Part shown: piece after piece, positions 52,366-61,755 of the stretch
How positions within the stretch are numbered: the stretch's first letter is position 1
Layout of the letters: each line of letters opens with the position of its first letter
DNA from: Desulfocicer sp963675955
GTDB taxonomy: Bacteria > Desulfobacterota > Desulfobacteria > Desulfobacterales > Desulfobacteraceae
Length of the DNA stretch: 64,000 bases
NCBI GenBank assembly: GCA_963675955.2
Contig: CAXXVR010000002.1
Location: forward strand, 124,001 to 188,000
Direction: 5' to 3'
Program-made: the position numbers and the translations under genes
The notes under the pieces: model-generated
What the model saw: only the letters and a program-made list of their open reading frames with translations
Told to the model about the DNA's origin: nothing
Database searches by the model: none

Positions 52366-54156
52366 TTATCCCCGACGTTTTTTGGGAAGGAATCGGTTCA
52401 TTACGCCTTTAAGATGTTTTATTTCGTCTGTGGTGAGAAAGCAGTTCCACAGCAGTAAAAGACTTAATCCCACATGGAAGGCCCCCAGCCCTATGATCCA
52501 GATACCTGTGGTTATGCGTGATTCCAGGGGCAGCATTCGGGTAATGGCATACACCATTCCGGCAGCAGCCATTGGAGCAAGAACGGGCAGAGATGCTGTT
52601 TGAATAAAATTGCGGGTGCTGATGCCAAAGGCCTGGTTGGTCCTGAGAAATAAAAAGATACTTCCCAGGGTGGAGCTTCCCAGAACTCCCAGGGCAGCCC
52701 CGGTGATGCCCATGGCATGGGTTCCCACAGGTATCCACATCAATGCCGTGGTCAGCTGAATGATGAGATATTCAAATTCCCGTCCTGCCCGGTTGATGCC
52801 CCGGAACACCAGGCTTGCAGGGCCGGTACAAAGATGAATCATGTTGGACAGGCTGATTATCATCATCACTTCCACTGCACCCAGGTATTCCCGGCCCACC
52901 CAGCAGAAGATCAAGGGGGAGGCAATGGCCATTAAGAAGCCGAACACCGTTGAATTGAGCATGGCAAGGAATCTCAGGCCTTTGAGGTAGAATGTCTGCA
53001 GCTCGGTTCCAAGCAGTTTGTCTTCGTCTTTGAACATGCCATGAAGTGTCTTGACAAGAGGAATGAACATGACGGTGGCAAGGACAATCAAAGAGATAAC
53101 TGTGCCTGTGGGCAGGAACAGCTGATGCCATGGTTTGACAAGGGTAACCAGGAGTGCTGGCACCAAGCCTGCACAGACAGACACGATGAACAAAAAGAAG
53201 TATTTTTTAACCCGCAGTGCAACGGGGGGAATTTCACCGATTTTCCATTGCCCACCTATGTAGGAAGCGGCGGGGAAAAACGGGATAAAAGCGGCACTTG
53301 AGATATTTCTGCCGGTGTAGGGAAATTTACGTCCGATTTCAAAGAAACCGGCGTCGGCAAGACCCGTAAAGGCTGCAACGACAAACCTGGCAAGGGAGGC
53401 GTTCAGTATGGACAGCCCCCCCAGTACCTGTATTTTCCCCACATAGATGAACAGCTCTTTAAAAGCAGCCCGGTTGATGAGTTTTAAATTAATGGCAAAT
53501 CCCGGTAGTTTTTTAAACACATACACTGTGCAAATGAGCATTTCGGCTACGGTTTTAATACCGTAGGCATAGAGAAGACCCTTAATGCCCATGCCCAGGT
53601 GAAGAAAGAGCAGGATCAGCACCACCTCGAACACAGATGCCGCCACATTCACACTTTTGGTAAAGGCAATTTCCTGTAAACCGTTGAGGATGGATCGAAA
53701 GCCGCCCATGGTGAAATCAATACAGAACACAAGGGTGGTTCCCATGACCATGAAGCTTGCCATGGCAAAGGATTCTTGTTCGACATGGAAAAGGGTTAAC
53801 AGCCACGGATGAAGAAAATAAAGGCTGGTATAAAATAAGACGGCAAAAAGCAGCATGAATACCAGACCTGTGGAAAAGATGGTATTGATGCCGTTGATAT
53901 CATCAGCTGCCTGGAACTGGGCCGTGAATTTTACATAGGCGTTGTTGATACCCACCGCCCCCACAGCGGCATAGGAAAGGATTACAAAGCAGATGGACCA
54001 CAGGCCAAATTCACTCAGGGATATATAGGTTAAAACAATGGGGGTCAGGGCAATGCGGCTTAAAAAATAAATGGCCGTGGCACCCATGCCTGCCAGGGCA
54101 TTTTTTCCGGCCTTTTTCCCCACCTGTGACAAGCTGTCCTGTTTTTTATCGGCCAT
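52366..54156 (-). CDS. Wzx-type polysaccharide flippase
   Basis: The 596-residue protein has 12-14 membrane helices in the MOP/Wzx pattern and starts with the typical GMGATAIYFLSRIALTPIVLTYIS and LSEFGLWSICFVILSYAAVG. It would flip the lipid-linked repeat unit across the inner membrane. It is longer than the usual 420-500 residues, with extra helices at the C-terminus. It lies 3 bases from the export gene and 9 bases from the Wzz-type gene, so is part of the operon. Confidence 0.9.
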   Translation of the reverse strand: MADKKQDSLSQVGKKAGKNALAGMGATAIYFLSRIALTPIVLTYISLSEFGLWSICFVILSYAAVGAVGINNAYVKFTAQFQAADDINGINTIFSTGLVFMLLFAVLFYTSLYFLHPWLLTLFHVEQESFAMASFMVMGTTLVFCIDFTMGGFRSILNGLQEIAFTKSVNVAASVFEVVLILLFLHLGMGIKGLLYAYGIKTVAEMLICTVYVFKKLPGFAINLKLINRAAFKELFIYVGKIQVLGGLSILNASLARFVVAAFTGLADAGFFEIGRKFPYTGRNISSAAFIPFFPAASYIGGQWKIGEIPPVALRVKKYFFLFIVSVCAGLVPALLVTLVKPWHQLFLPTGTVISLIVLATVMFIPLVKTLHGMFKDEDKLLGTELQTFYLKGLRFLAMLNSTVFGFLMAIASPLIFCWVGREYLGAVEVMMIISLSNMIHLCTGPASLVFRGINRAGREFEYLIIQLTTALMWIPVGTHAMGITGAALGVLGSSTLGSIFLFLRTNQAFGISTRNFIQTASLPVLAPMAAAGMVYAITRMLPLESRITTGIWIIGLGAFHVGLSLLLLWNCFLTTDEIKHLKGVMNRFLPKKRRG

Positions 54157-54159
54157 TTT

Positions 54160-55425
54160 CTAGTTGTCCTTTCCCCATATTTTGTCTCGTACCTTTTGCA
54201 TGGCACCAAAATTTTCCATTACATTGGTACCAAGCTCAATAATCTCCAGGGATGGAAAGATTTTCTGGAGGGCATAGTTAAATCGACTGATACTTTTTTC
54301 TGACACATAGAGGATATCATTATCTTTCATTATGTAATTCTGGCTGAAATCTGCGGATGTCAGGATGTGCTGCAGGTCAATCTCCCTTACCTCTCCCTTA
54401 TTGTCTGTTGTCTTCCGGATAAGGTATAGTTTTGATTTCTTAGCGTCTTCTGTGGGACCGCCAGCCATCATGAGGCTGTCAAGTAAGGTGAGTCGTCCGG
54501 TCATATTATAGGCCCCGGGGGTCATAACCTCTCCCATTACATATACCAGTTCTGACTGGCTTTCCGGTATGAAGATGACGTCATTATTCATGATGCGGGC
54601 GTTTAAAGCCATATTACCGTTTTGGAGCAGTTCGTTGAGATCAATCCAGATAATGGTGTCATTACCCCGGATGATGGAGCACTTGGTCAGGTAGGTGTCT
54701 TCGGCTTCTGTGGAATAGCCGCCGGCAATGGACAGGGCCTCAAGTAAGGTTCCCTCTCCGGGGAAGGTGACCACACCGGGATTTTCCACCCGGCCCAGCA
54801 CAAAGGCTTTGTTGTTGTGGTATTCATCAATGGCAAAACTGATTTCCGGATTACTGTAGTATTCCAGAAATTTAGCTTTAATTTCCTCTGCAACACTTTC
54901 TCTTGTGCGTCCTTTGGTGTTTATGAATCCGATTCTGGGAACGGAAATAATGCCGTCGGGACCAACGATCATCCGGAGGGCTGATGCCTCAGGACGTCCC
55001 CATACAGTAAGGCTTAACACATCTCCTGGCCCGATGATGTACTGATTTTTTTTAATCATGGATACATGCAGCAGGGGAGTGGAAAAGGGAGGATTCTCCG
55101 GGGCTGATAAAATCATGGCATCATCTGTATGATAGGTGGAGTCATGGGAAAATTGCTTTACCTCATCGGGGGTGGCAAATTTTGTGCGTGCCTGAATATC
55201 ATCCACCTCAAATACAGGATCAGGGGGCGCCGGAGACTGGACCTGGGGTTTAATATCAGCGCATGCTGTGCATAAAAACACCATTGCCACCAGAAAAACA
55301 AGGCAATGGTGTTTATGGAATATGCGCCCAGGGGCGTACAACTTAAAATGGGACAGATGGTGTACAAGGCTCACTGTTTGTCGGTTTCCCTTTTTATTTC
55401 TGAGGCTCTTCTGGTTCTTTCCCAC
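54160..55425 (-). CDS. Wza-like polysaccharide export lipoprotein
   Basis: The 421-residue product has a lipoprotein signal with FLCTACAD, giving Cys near 55, after a polar N-terminal extension. It is followed by the Poly_export domain (YIIGPGDVLSLTVWGRPEAS), a first SLBB unit (KAFVLGRVENPGVVTFPGEGTLLEALSIAGG) and a second (LVYVMGEVMTPGAYNMTGRLTLLDSLMMAGG). It forms the outer-membrane export channel. The frame start overlaps the upstream glycosyltransferase gene by 55 bases; a later start at about residue 37 would reduce this and leave a normal signal. Confidence 0.92.
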   Translation of the reverse strand: MGKNQKSLRNKKGNRQTVSLVHHLSHFKLYAPGRIFHKHHCLVFLVAMVFLCTACADIKPQVQSPAPPDPVFEVDDIQARTKFATPDEVKQFSHDSTYHTDDAMILSAPENPPFSTPLLHVSMIKKNQYIIGPGDVLSLTVWGRPEASALRMIVGPDGIISVPRIGFINTKGRTRESVAEEIKAKFLEYYSNPEISFAIDEYHNNKAFVLGRVENPGVVTFPGEGTLLEALSIAGGYSTEAEDTYLTKCSIIRGNDTIIWIDLNELLQNGNMALNARIMNNDVIFIPESQSELVYVMGEVMTPGAYNMTGRLTLLDSLMMAGGPTEDAKKSKLYLIRKTTDNKGEVREIDLQHILTSADFSQNYIMKDNDILYVSEKSISRFNYALQKIFPSLEIIELGTNVMENFGAMQKVRDKIWGKDN

Positions 55426-56576
55426 CCGGGGATCCCTTTTTTCCCCGCCAGTTTAACATATACAGGGACTTTCCATAAAATAAAAAAAGGTGCACAAAAA
55501 AGGGATCGCCATACATAAAAGGGGGCTTTTTTCAGTATCAACCCGGAGAATACGTAGAGCACGGTGGCATAGAGACAAAGCCCCCACACAAGTGTGGTTT
55601 GGGGATAAAAGAAACATGACAGCATAAATAACAGCACCTGTCCTGCCATCACAAGGGAGAGCGGTGGGGTAAAAAGCTCCATGAAGGCATCCAGAAACAT
55701 AATTTTCGGGCGCCTCATAAATTCCCTCAGAAGTGGAGCTGTGTATTGTTTTAACAGCTGCATGCGCCCTCCCTCCCATCGTTTACGCTGGGTCTGGGCC
55801 TGCTGTGATTTTGAGGCCATCTCCCCATAAACAATGGCATGGGGATTATAGTGCACAAGGATATTTTTCAAAAGCAGATGCAGGGAAAATTCAATGTCCT
55901 CAACAATGGAAAATGCAGGCCAGCCGAATTTTTCCATGATGTGTGTCTTAAAGGCCATGCCATTTCCCTTTAATCCTGCAGTGGCATGGATGACATTGCG
56001 ACCGGCGGGCCGGATGTGGTGAAAAACGCATAGAGCCGCAGCGGAAAGGGCCGTTCGCCAGTTAACTTCGGGGTTGGATACTCCGTAAAAACCCTGGACT
56101 ACCTGCACTGAAGGCTGGGAAAGGGAGTAACAGATTTCCAGAAAAAACCGTGGGTGGACCAGGGTGTCGGCATCAATGATGGCCACGGCATCTCTGGGGG
56201 AATACTGATCGGTGTGGGTTTTAAAGAACCAGTCCAGGGCCTGCCCCTTGCCCCTGTTCAGGGAATCTGATCTTTCCAGAACCGTGGCACCGGCATCCCT
56301 TGCCACCGTTGCTGTGTCATCGTCACAATTATCGGCAATGACCACCATGCGGTATTGATCATCGGGGAAATCTACCTTTTTTATGCTGGCAAGGGTCTGG
56401 GCGATGCCAAGTGCCTCGTTGTGGGCTGGAATCACCACGGTGAGCGTTAAAGGGCTCTTGTCTGGTGCGGTTTTCTTATTGAAAAACCAGGCGGCCACGG
56501 TGAGAAAAAACAGGTACATCGTTGTCAGCACAATGTAAGCCCCAAGGGCGTAAAAAAATATGTTAATAAGTATCAT
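55371..56576 (-). CDS. Membrane-bound family 2 glycosyltransferase
   Basis: The 401-residue protein has an N-terminal membrane helix (about 5-30), a GT2 domain with LTVVIPAHNEA, VVIADNCDDDT, VAIIDADTLVHP (DAD), FSIVEDIEFSL (ED) and TQRKRWEGGR (QxxRW), and two or three C-terminal helices. The full set of motifs is that of processive or membrane synthases like the N-acetylglucosaminyltransferase and cellulose synthase group. It probably adds one sugar of the repeat unit; polymerisation is left to Wzy. It overlaps the GT4 gene before it by 4 bases. Confidence 0.92.
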   Translation of the reverse strand: MILINIFFYALGAYIVLTTMYLFFLTVAAWFFNKKTAPDKSPLTLTVVIPAHNEALGIAQTLASIKKVDFPDDQYRMVVIADNCDDDTATVARDAGATVLERSDSLNRGKGQALDWFFKTHTDQYSPRDAVAIIDADTLVHPRFFLEICYSLSQPSVQVVQGFYGVSNPEVNWRTALSAAALCVFHHIRPAGRNVIHATAGLKGNGMAFKTHIMEKFGWPAFSIVEDIEFSLHLLLKNILVHYNPHAIVYGEMASKSQQAQTQRKRWEGGRMQLLKQYTAPLLREFMRRPKIMFLDAFMELFTPPLSLVMAGQVLLFMLSCFFYPQTTLVWGLCLYATVLYVFSGLILKKAPFYVWRSLFCAPFFILWKVPVYVKLAGKKGIPGWERTRRASEIKRETDKQ

Positions 56577-57787
56577 AGGAATCCTTTGAAAAACTTGGCC
56601 ATTTGTGCACAGTTTTCATTGAGATCATAGTGTTTCAGAACCTGTTGACGTCCTTTTTTGCCCAAGGTGGTTCTAAGGGTCGGGTCGTTGATCAGCTGCT
56701 GCAGTCGATCCGCCAGATCCTTTGTGTCGGATGGGGCTGTGAGTACCCCGTTTCTTCCATCCTCAATGAGTTCCGGGATGCCCGTGATGCGTGTGGACAC
56801 TGATGGGATTTCTTTGGCCATGGCCTCCATGAGTACCACGGGGACCCCTTCGGCAAAGCTTGCAATTGCAAAAATATCGGCTCGGTCATAATAGCCCGGG
56901 ACCTCGTCTTGACCGATGGCCCCGGTGAAGGTGACCCGGTCGGCGATGTCCAGGGTCTGGGACAGGCTTTCCAGGGTGGATCTGTCCTCTCCATCTCCCA
57001 CAAAGGTTAGGGTAAAGTTTACACCCCTTTCCTTTAAAATACCACATGCATCAAGGAGAACATGCTGTCCCTTGGCCGGGACCAGTCTTCCCACGCACAG
57101 GATTTCCGGTACGGTGTTACCGGGTTCCGGCCGGGGTGAAAATTTTTCTTTGTCAATGCCACAGCGCACAATGGTAAATTTAGACCACAGTTCATGGGGA
57201 ACAAGGCGCATGAGCTGGCTTGTGCAGTAGTGGCTGATGCAGCGTACTGCCCTGGCCCGAATGACTTTTTCCGCCAGGAGTCCCGTGTCCACATTGTAAA
57301 AAACATCGGGACCATGGACACTCATGCTGAAGCTTATGCTGCCGTAAACGGTGGCAATCATGGCCACTGTGGCAGCAGGGTTGGCAAAGTGGACATGGAC
57401 ATGGTTGGTGTGACTGTCCTGCATCCATTTCACCAGCAGACCTGCTTCGGCAAAATAGGCAATTCCTTTGAACAGGCTGCGGGGACCCTGGCGTGACAGG
57501 GATATGGCCTGGCCCAGCATGGAAAGGTATCTGCCCGGAGATCGTTTCAACAGGGACAGGTGGGCAGTGACAATGTGTTTTATTGAGCTGGTTTTAATGT
57601 AAAAGGTGGCATCGGCATCGGCTTTTTCAGGTACCGTCATCTTGTCCAGGTGGGCAGGCCTTCGGATGGAGGCGGTGACAACCTTTATGCCCAGTTCCCG
57701 CAGGGCGGCAATTTCCCGGAAGATGAAGGTATGGGATATTCCGGGATATTCACTGGCCAGATAGGCAATTTTCAATGACATATTCAT
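56573..57787 (-). CDS. Family 4 glycosyltransferase
   Basis: The 404-residue GT-B protein has KIAYLASEYPGISHTFIFREI at the start, and in the C-terminal lobe ILCVGRLVPAKGQHVLL, TFVGDGEDRSTLE, FTGAIGQDEV and IASFAEGVPVVLMEAMAKEIP (EX7E). The opening is typical of colanic-acid WcaL-like enzymes. ATG 57787 is preceded by GAGGAGCTC; ATG 57781 is also possible. It is the first gene after the palindrome at 57942-57998. Confidence 0.92.
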   Translation of the reverse strand: MNMSLKIAYLASEYPGISHTFIFREIAALRELGIKVVTASIRRPAHLDKMTVPEKADADATFYIKTSSIKHIVTAHLSLLKRSPGRYLSMLGQAISLSRQGPRSLFKGIAYFAEAGLLVKWMQDSHTNHVHVHFANPAATVAMIATVYGSISFSMSVHGPDVFYNVDTGLLAEKVIRARAVRCISHYCTSQLMRLVPHELWSKFTIVRCGIDKEKFSPRPEPGNTVPEILCVGRLVPAKGQHVLLDACGILKERGVNFTLTFVGDGEDRSTLESLSQTLDIADRVTFTGAIGQDEVPGYYDRADIFAIASFAEGVPVVLMEAMAKEIPSVSTRITGIPELIEDGRNGVLTAPSDTKDLADRLQQLINDPTLRTTLGKKGRQQVLKHYDLNENCAQMAKFFKGFL

Positions 57788-57890
57788 GAGCTCCTCGGGC
57801 AGTATAATTAAAAATTTTTAAGGGGGTAAAATCTCTGCCCCCTGGCAGTTTCATAAAACAATATTGCTTTCAAGCCTGACCCCGTTGGTC

Positions 57891-58000
57891 CATATGAAAA
57901 GGCAGCCTCCAAGGCAACTTCACCAGAGCCGCCCCCCCGATGGGCAATAGGAACCGGACAATTGAGCTGTCTACAGTTCCGGTCCGGGCCCATTGTCCGT
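57891..58000 (+). repeat. GC-rich palindrome module of the composite repeat
   Basis: The copy starts CATATGAAAAGGCAGCCTCC, runs through CAAGGCAACTTCACC and the palindrome GGGCAATAGGAACCGGACA...GTTCCGGTCCGGGCC...ATTGTCC. It matches 9800-9907 at nearly every base but has no heptad array. It sits right after the stop of the glycosyltransferase gene at 58014 and before the GT4 gene at 57787, and could act as an attenuator between them (inference). CCTGACCCCGTTGG lies at its left edge. Confidence 0.82.
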
Positions 58001-58013
58001 CAGGACATGGCGG

Positions 58014-59036
58014 TTATTGGGAAACTCCTGTTTTTAATTTTGCAGGTTTGTTCCGCAGCGGGTGGTGGAACAGTTTTCCCCAGAAAAACCGTTTTACCCC
58101 GAAAAACTGGGGAATCACCACAAAGGAGCAGTGCAGGGCATAGACCATGGCCGGTTTGTGTTTCAGGTGTTTGTTTTCCATGAACCAGGAAACTTTAAAT
58201 AAAAACGGGGAAAACAGCAGTATCAGTCCGGGAAAAAAAAGCAGCAGAAACAAGGGGTGTACAAAGGCAAGGAGGATGCCCGCCAGGGCAGATCCCACAA
58301 ATCCGCCTCCCCGTACGCAGATGCGAATCAGCTCCCGAATCCAGAAACCTCCGTCGGAAAGGCCATGCCGGGCCGTGACCGCAGCATAGCCATACCCTGT
58401 GCGATGGCCCCGTTTCCAGTACTGGGAAAGGTGCATCATGGCAAGGTCATGGCCGCACATGGGGGCATCAATCTGCAGAATTTTCCATCCCCGTTGCTGG
58501 ATGCGACGGCTCAATTCCGGGTCTTCTCCGGCCACCAGCACCTCGTCATAGCCCCCGGTATCTTCCAGGATGCTGCGTCGGACCATCACGTCTCCTCCAA
58601 AGGCGTCACAGAATCCTGGGGCCGCGTTCCATTCCATATCTCCGATCCAGTTGAATACCGATGACATGGGGTGCAGTTCATAGCGGTTGCCCCGCACGGC
58701 ACCGACGGTGTCGTCTTTTATCAGAGCATCAACGGCGGTGTTAAGCCACTGGGGTTCCACCATGGCATCGGAATCCAGAAACTGTACCAGCGGTGAGGTG
58801 CCGGCCTTCCAGCCGTTGTTTCTGCCCAGGCCCGGAGTGGGGTATCGGGGATTAAGGGCGATGACGTTTACCCCCTCAAAGGCCCTGGCCTTGTTTATGC
58901 TTTGGTCCTTTGATCCCCCATCCACGTAATAGATGTTGACTGTTCCCCGGGAGTAATGACTGGCCAGGAGGTTGCGGATGCATTGTTCAATGGTTTTTTC
59001 CGTATTGATACCGATAATCACGCAATCAATGTTCAT
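58014..59036 (-). CDS. Family 2 glycosyltransferase
   Basis: The 340-residue product starts NIDCVIIGINTEKTIEQC and has YYVDGGSKDQS, LNPRYPTPGLGRNNGWKAG, VQFLDSDAMVEPQW (DSD) and LVAGEDPELSRRIQQRG (ED), then two membrane segments near the end (GLILLFSPFLFKVSWF). It belongs to the succinoglycan/ExoA-like group. ATG 59036 is used as the family start; an upstream ATG at 59078 adds 14 residues without support. Confidence 0.9.
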   Translation of the reverse strand: MNIDCVIIGINTEKTIEQCIRNLLASHYSRGTVNIYYVDGGSKDQSINKARAFEGVNVIALNPRYPTPGLGRNNGWKAGTSPLVQFLDSDAMVEPQWLNTAVDALIKDDTVGAVRGNRYELHPMSSVFNWIGDMEWNAAPGFCDAFGGDVMVRRSILEDTGGYDEVLVAGEDPELSRRIQQRGWKILQIDAPMCGHDLAMMHLSQYWKRGHRTGYGYAAVTARHGLSDGGFWIRELIRICVRGGGFVGSALAGILLAFVHPLFLLLFFPGLILLFSPFLFKVSWFMENKHLKHKPAMVYALHCSFVVIPQFFGVKRFFWGKLFHHPLRNKPAKLKTGVSQ

Positions 59037-59138
59037 AAGTCTTATTTCCCGAATTGTTTTCTGGAGCCTGATTCCCATGGGTCATAATGTCCCCGACTGG
59101 GAAAAAGGCCATGTGTGTCAAGTATCTTGCCAGGCTCC

Positions 59139-60632
59139 TTAGTTAAAGAGTGTCCCAGGAAGGAACAGGCGGCTAAAGTATTTTATTACCAGCATGATAT
59201 CACGCAAAATAGAGGGAGATGCAATATAAATGGCCTCGGCGGAGTAGCGTTCATCGGCAGTGGGATGTGAGCCAAAATGGATCAGGGATTCGGTGATAAG
59301 CCCCAGTTGGCCCCGGATGTATATCTCCCGCCAGTCCTGATCCAGGGTTTCGAGATCTTCCCGGGTCCGGGGAGACACCCCGGTGATGGCCATTTTGCCT
59401 TTGATCACATTGAAAAGGCCGGGGAGAAATCGTAATAAAAAATCCTTCCACCAGAATCCAGCCCCCCGGGATGCGGTTTGTGGGGGCAGGGAAAAAAAAC
59501 AAAGATTCACAGTGGTCCAGGAAAAGGCATCTGTTGCTGTGGGCAGTCGGATGGCCTGGGTCGTCTTAAAGAGTGTGCCCTTTCTGAACAGTTTTAAGAT
59601 AATGGCTGTGGCTGCTGTCAGGGGAAGAAAAAGTATTGTCAGAAAAAGGGCGATCAGACGGGAAATTTGGGAGGAAAGCCATTTTTTAATATTCTGTTCG
59701 GCCATGTCCCCAAGGATGAACTGTTCTGAAATAAAACTTTCTGAATTAAATTCAGTGTTCACAAGGCAGTTTCGGTCAAGGACGGCATTGGTGAGTTCCA
59801 GCCCCTCTCCCACATAGGTGCCTGGAAATACCACGGTATTTTTAAGGCTGGAGTCCTGTGCCACCATGGTTCCTTTTCCCAGGACCACGTTGGGGCCAAG
59901 GGTTACCCCGACCTCTATGCGGATCTGTTCATCCAGATAAACCGGTGCAATGAGTTGAGCATCGGGATGAAGGGCCACGTCCCTTGCGATCCAGATGCCC
60001 TCTTCCACCTCGGTGGCGGTGCGCATGAGAAAATTAAAATTATCCTGGGAGAGAACCGTTTTATTGGCTTTAAGAACGTCTTCGCAGGAATCACATGACA
60101 GTACCTCCGGGGTGGACAGGATGTGGGCATTGTTCTTCATGAGCCAGGTGAAAAATTCCTCATAGCCATGATCCGTTGAAAGCACAGGGTGCAGATGGGC
60201 AGAAAGGATTGCCCAGCCCGACCAGCAGGGGGGCTGATCATCTTTTTGTGTGCTGATGGCGGTCAATGCATGCCGGGAAGCAAGTTCTGGGAGCTGGTCA
60301 CCGGGCAGTGCAGGCAGACGATCCCCCCGGGCAAACAAAAAGAAGTTGTCTGCCTTCAGGGTGTCAAAGATCCGGGGAAACTGAGACTGATCCTTCAGGA
60401 GATGGTAGGTGATTTTAACCCCCCACCGGTCACCATTTCCAAGTGCTGCCTCTATTTTTTCGGGATGGGCGGATAGCAGAATATCAAAGGTTTCAATGCC
60501 GCCATTGACACACATTTCAATGACGTGCTGCAGAAAGGGGCGATCCAGCACAAATGCCAGACAGCTGGGTATGCGACTGCCCAGCAGTTCATGGGCTTTA
60601 AAGGACATGCTTGCGTCGATGATGGCTCTCAT
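59139..60632 (-). CDS. Nucleotidyltransferase-like, hexapeptide and sugar-transferase-like fusion protein
   Basis: The 497-residue protein combines three parts. Residues 1-200 look like a sugar nucleotidyltransferase (FVLDRPFLQHVIE, GIETFDILLS), but the catalytic GxGTRL...PK of the family is replaced by DASMSFKAHELLGSRIPS. Residues about 215-310 are left-handed beta-helix repeats (VTLGPNVVLGKGTMVAQDS, NTVVFPGTYVGEG). After a membrane helix (about 328-352) the tail recalls a bacterial sugar transferase (GKMAITGVSPRT, then REIYIRGQLGLITES), with the catalytic DE(x)P region not evident. It could be a scaffold or regulator of the priming step. The gene is followed on its 5' side by a composite repeat. 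Confidence 0.75.
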   Translation of the reverse strand: MRAIIDASMSFKAHELLGSRIPSCLAFVLDRPFLQHVIEMCVNGGIETFDILLSAHPEKIEAALGNGDRWGVKITYHLLKDQSQFPRIFDTLKADNFFLFARGDRLPALPGDQLPELASRHALTAISTQKDDQPPCWSGWAILSAHLHPVLSTDHGYEEFFTWLMKNNAHILSTPEVLSCDSCEDVLKANKTVLSQDNFNFLMRTATEVEEGIWIARDVALHPDAQLIAPVYLDEQIRIEVGVTLGPNVVLGKGTMVAQDSSLKNTVVFPGTYVGEGLELTNAVLDRNCLVNTEFNSESFISEQFILGDMAEQNIKKWLSSQISRLIALFLTILFLPLTAATAIILKLFRKGTLFKTTQAIRLPTATDAFSWTTVNLCFFSLPPQTASRGAGFWWKDFLLRFLPGLFNVIKGKMAITGVSPRTREDLETLDQDWREIYIRGQLGLITESLIHFGSHPTADERYSAEAIYIASPSILRDIMLVIKYFSRLFLPGTLFN

Positions 60633-60769
60633 ATCTCATTTTCCTTTCTGAATGGATTACTCAACTTTTTGACTCAGCAGGCATTGAAAACCGTTTTTTC
60701 AGTTACCTTAAATAAATTCAAATGGCAGTAAGTAACTTACCACAATAAAAAATTCCAATGGTATAAAGT

Positions 60770-60980
60770 CACTCCCCCCCCAGCGGGCACCTGATCCGGC
60801 CCGGAACCGTAGATGGCTCAATTGGCCGGTTCCTATTGCCCTTCGGGGCTCTTCGAAGGTTGTCCGGAAGCTTTATTTTCTAATAAAAATCCACATGACA
60901 GGCTATCCTGTCACAACGAATAATGAAAAAGCGATCACCCAGTACCCAGTACCCAAAACCCAGTCCCTGCTTTTTCATAT
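60770..60980 (-). repeat. Composite dispersed repeat, inverted copy
   Basis: Read on the minus strand the order is the same as at 9684-9915: TATGAAAAAGCAGGGACTGG, four heptads (units CAGTACC, CAGTACC, CAAAACC and CAGTCCC on the plus strand), GCTTTTTCATTATTCGTTGT, CTGTCATGTGGATTTTTA, then GGGCAATAGGAACCGGCCAA and TTCCGGGCCGGAT. It begins 8 bases after the stop of the sugar transferase gene at 60988. No gene is seen in 60633-60987. Confidence 0.82.
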
Positions 60981-60987
60981 AAAAAAA

Positions 60988-61710
60988 TTAATAAGCCCCT
61001 TTCCCGGAAAGTACCGCAGGAATGGTCTTAAATAGAATGCGGATGTCTGTCATGATGCTTTTACTCTCAATGTAGGCCACATCCAGTTTTACCTGTTCAT
61101 CAAAGGGGATATCCGAACGTCCGGACACCTGCCAGGTGCAGGTAAGACCTGGGGTGACATCCAGTCTGCGCCGGTCTTTCAGGGTATATCTTGCCACCTC
61201 TTCGGGAAGGGGCGGACGGGGACCCACAAGGGACATGTCTCCTTTGAGAACATTCCATAGCTGGGGCAGTTCATCAATACTTAACTTGCGGATGATGCCG
61301 CCGATCCATGTGATTCGTGGATCCTTTGCCATTTTAAATGTTAAACTGTCGGTGTGGTGGCTCTGGTCCAGGATTTCCTGGCGGATTTCATCGGCATTGA
61401 TCACCATGGATCTGAATTTGGGAAAGGAAAATTCCCGGCCCCACTTTCCCACCCGTTTCTGGGTATAGATCACAGGTCCCCGGTCGGTTAAATAGATGAT
61501 AAGGGCTACCAGAAGAAGCAGGGGGGACAGGATCACAAGAAAGATCACCGCTACCATGATATCCATGGTGCGCTTTATCAGGCTGGTGGTCCGGGTGACG
61601 ATGAGCCAGGCATATTTTTTTCTCAGGTAGTTCAATGACCCCCGGGAACCGGAACGGTCATATCGACGGGTCAGTTCCTCAAGAAGTGCTTTTCGTGTAT
61701 AGTTTTTCAT
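60988..61710 (-). CDS. Priming sugar transferase (bacterial sugar transferase, WbaP/WcaJ C-terminal type)
   Basis: The 240-residue protein has one membrane helix (about 45-68, MDIMVAVIFLVILSPLLLLVAL) and a cytosolic catalytic domain: VIYTQKRVGKWGREF, RKLSIDELPQLWNVLKGDMSLVGPRPPLP (the DELPQ and GPRP signatures) and RLDVTPGLTCTWQVSGRSD. It moves a sugar phosphate from a nucleotide sugar to undecaprenyl phosphate and starts the repeat unit. It is the short form without the N-terminal membrane domain of WbaP. It is the first polysaccharide gene after the STAS and HATPase genes. Confidence 0.94.
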   Translation of the reverse strand: MKNYTRKALLEELTRRYDRSGSRGSLNYLRKKYAWLIVTRTTSLIKRTMDIMVAVIFLVILSPLLLLVALIIYLTDRGPVIYTQKRVGKWGREFSFPKFRSMVINADEIRQEILDQSHHTDSLTFKMAKDPRITWIGGIIRKLSIDELPQLWNVLKGDMSLVGPRPPLPEEVARYTLKDRRRLDVTPGLTCTWQVSGRSDIPFDEQVKLDVAYIESKSIMTDIRILFKTIPAVLSGKGAY

Positions 61711-61755
61711 GGTTTTTTCCTGATATGCGATGATCCCGTTTTTACCTGCTATTAT

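Noticed and set aside
58981..59138. Sigma54-like TGGCAA-N5-TTGAC upstream of the glycosyltransferase at 58014-59036
   Set aside because: The -12 GC is GA and no activator gene is close; it is too weak to support.
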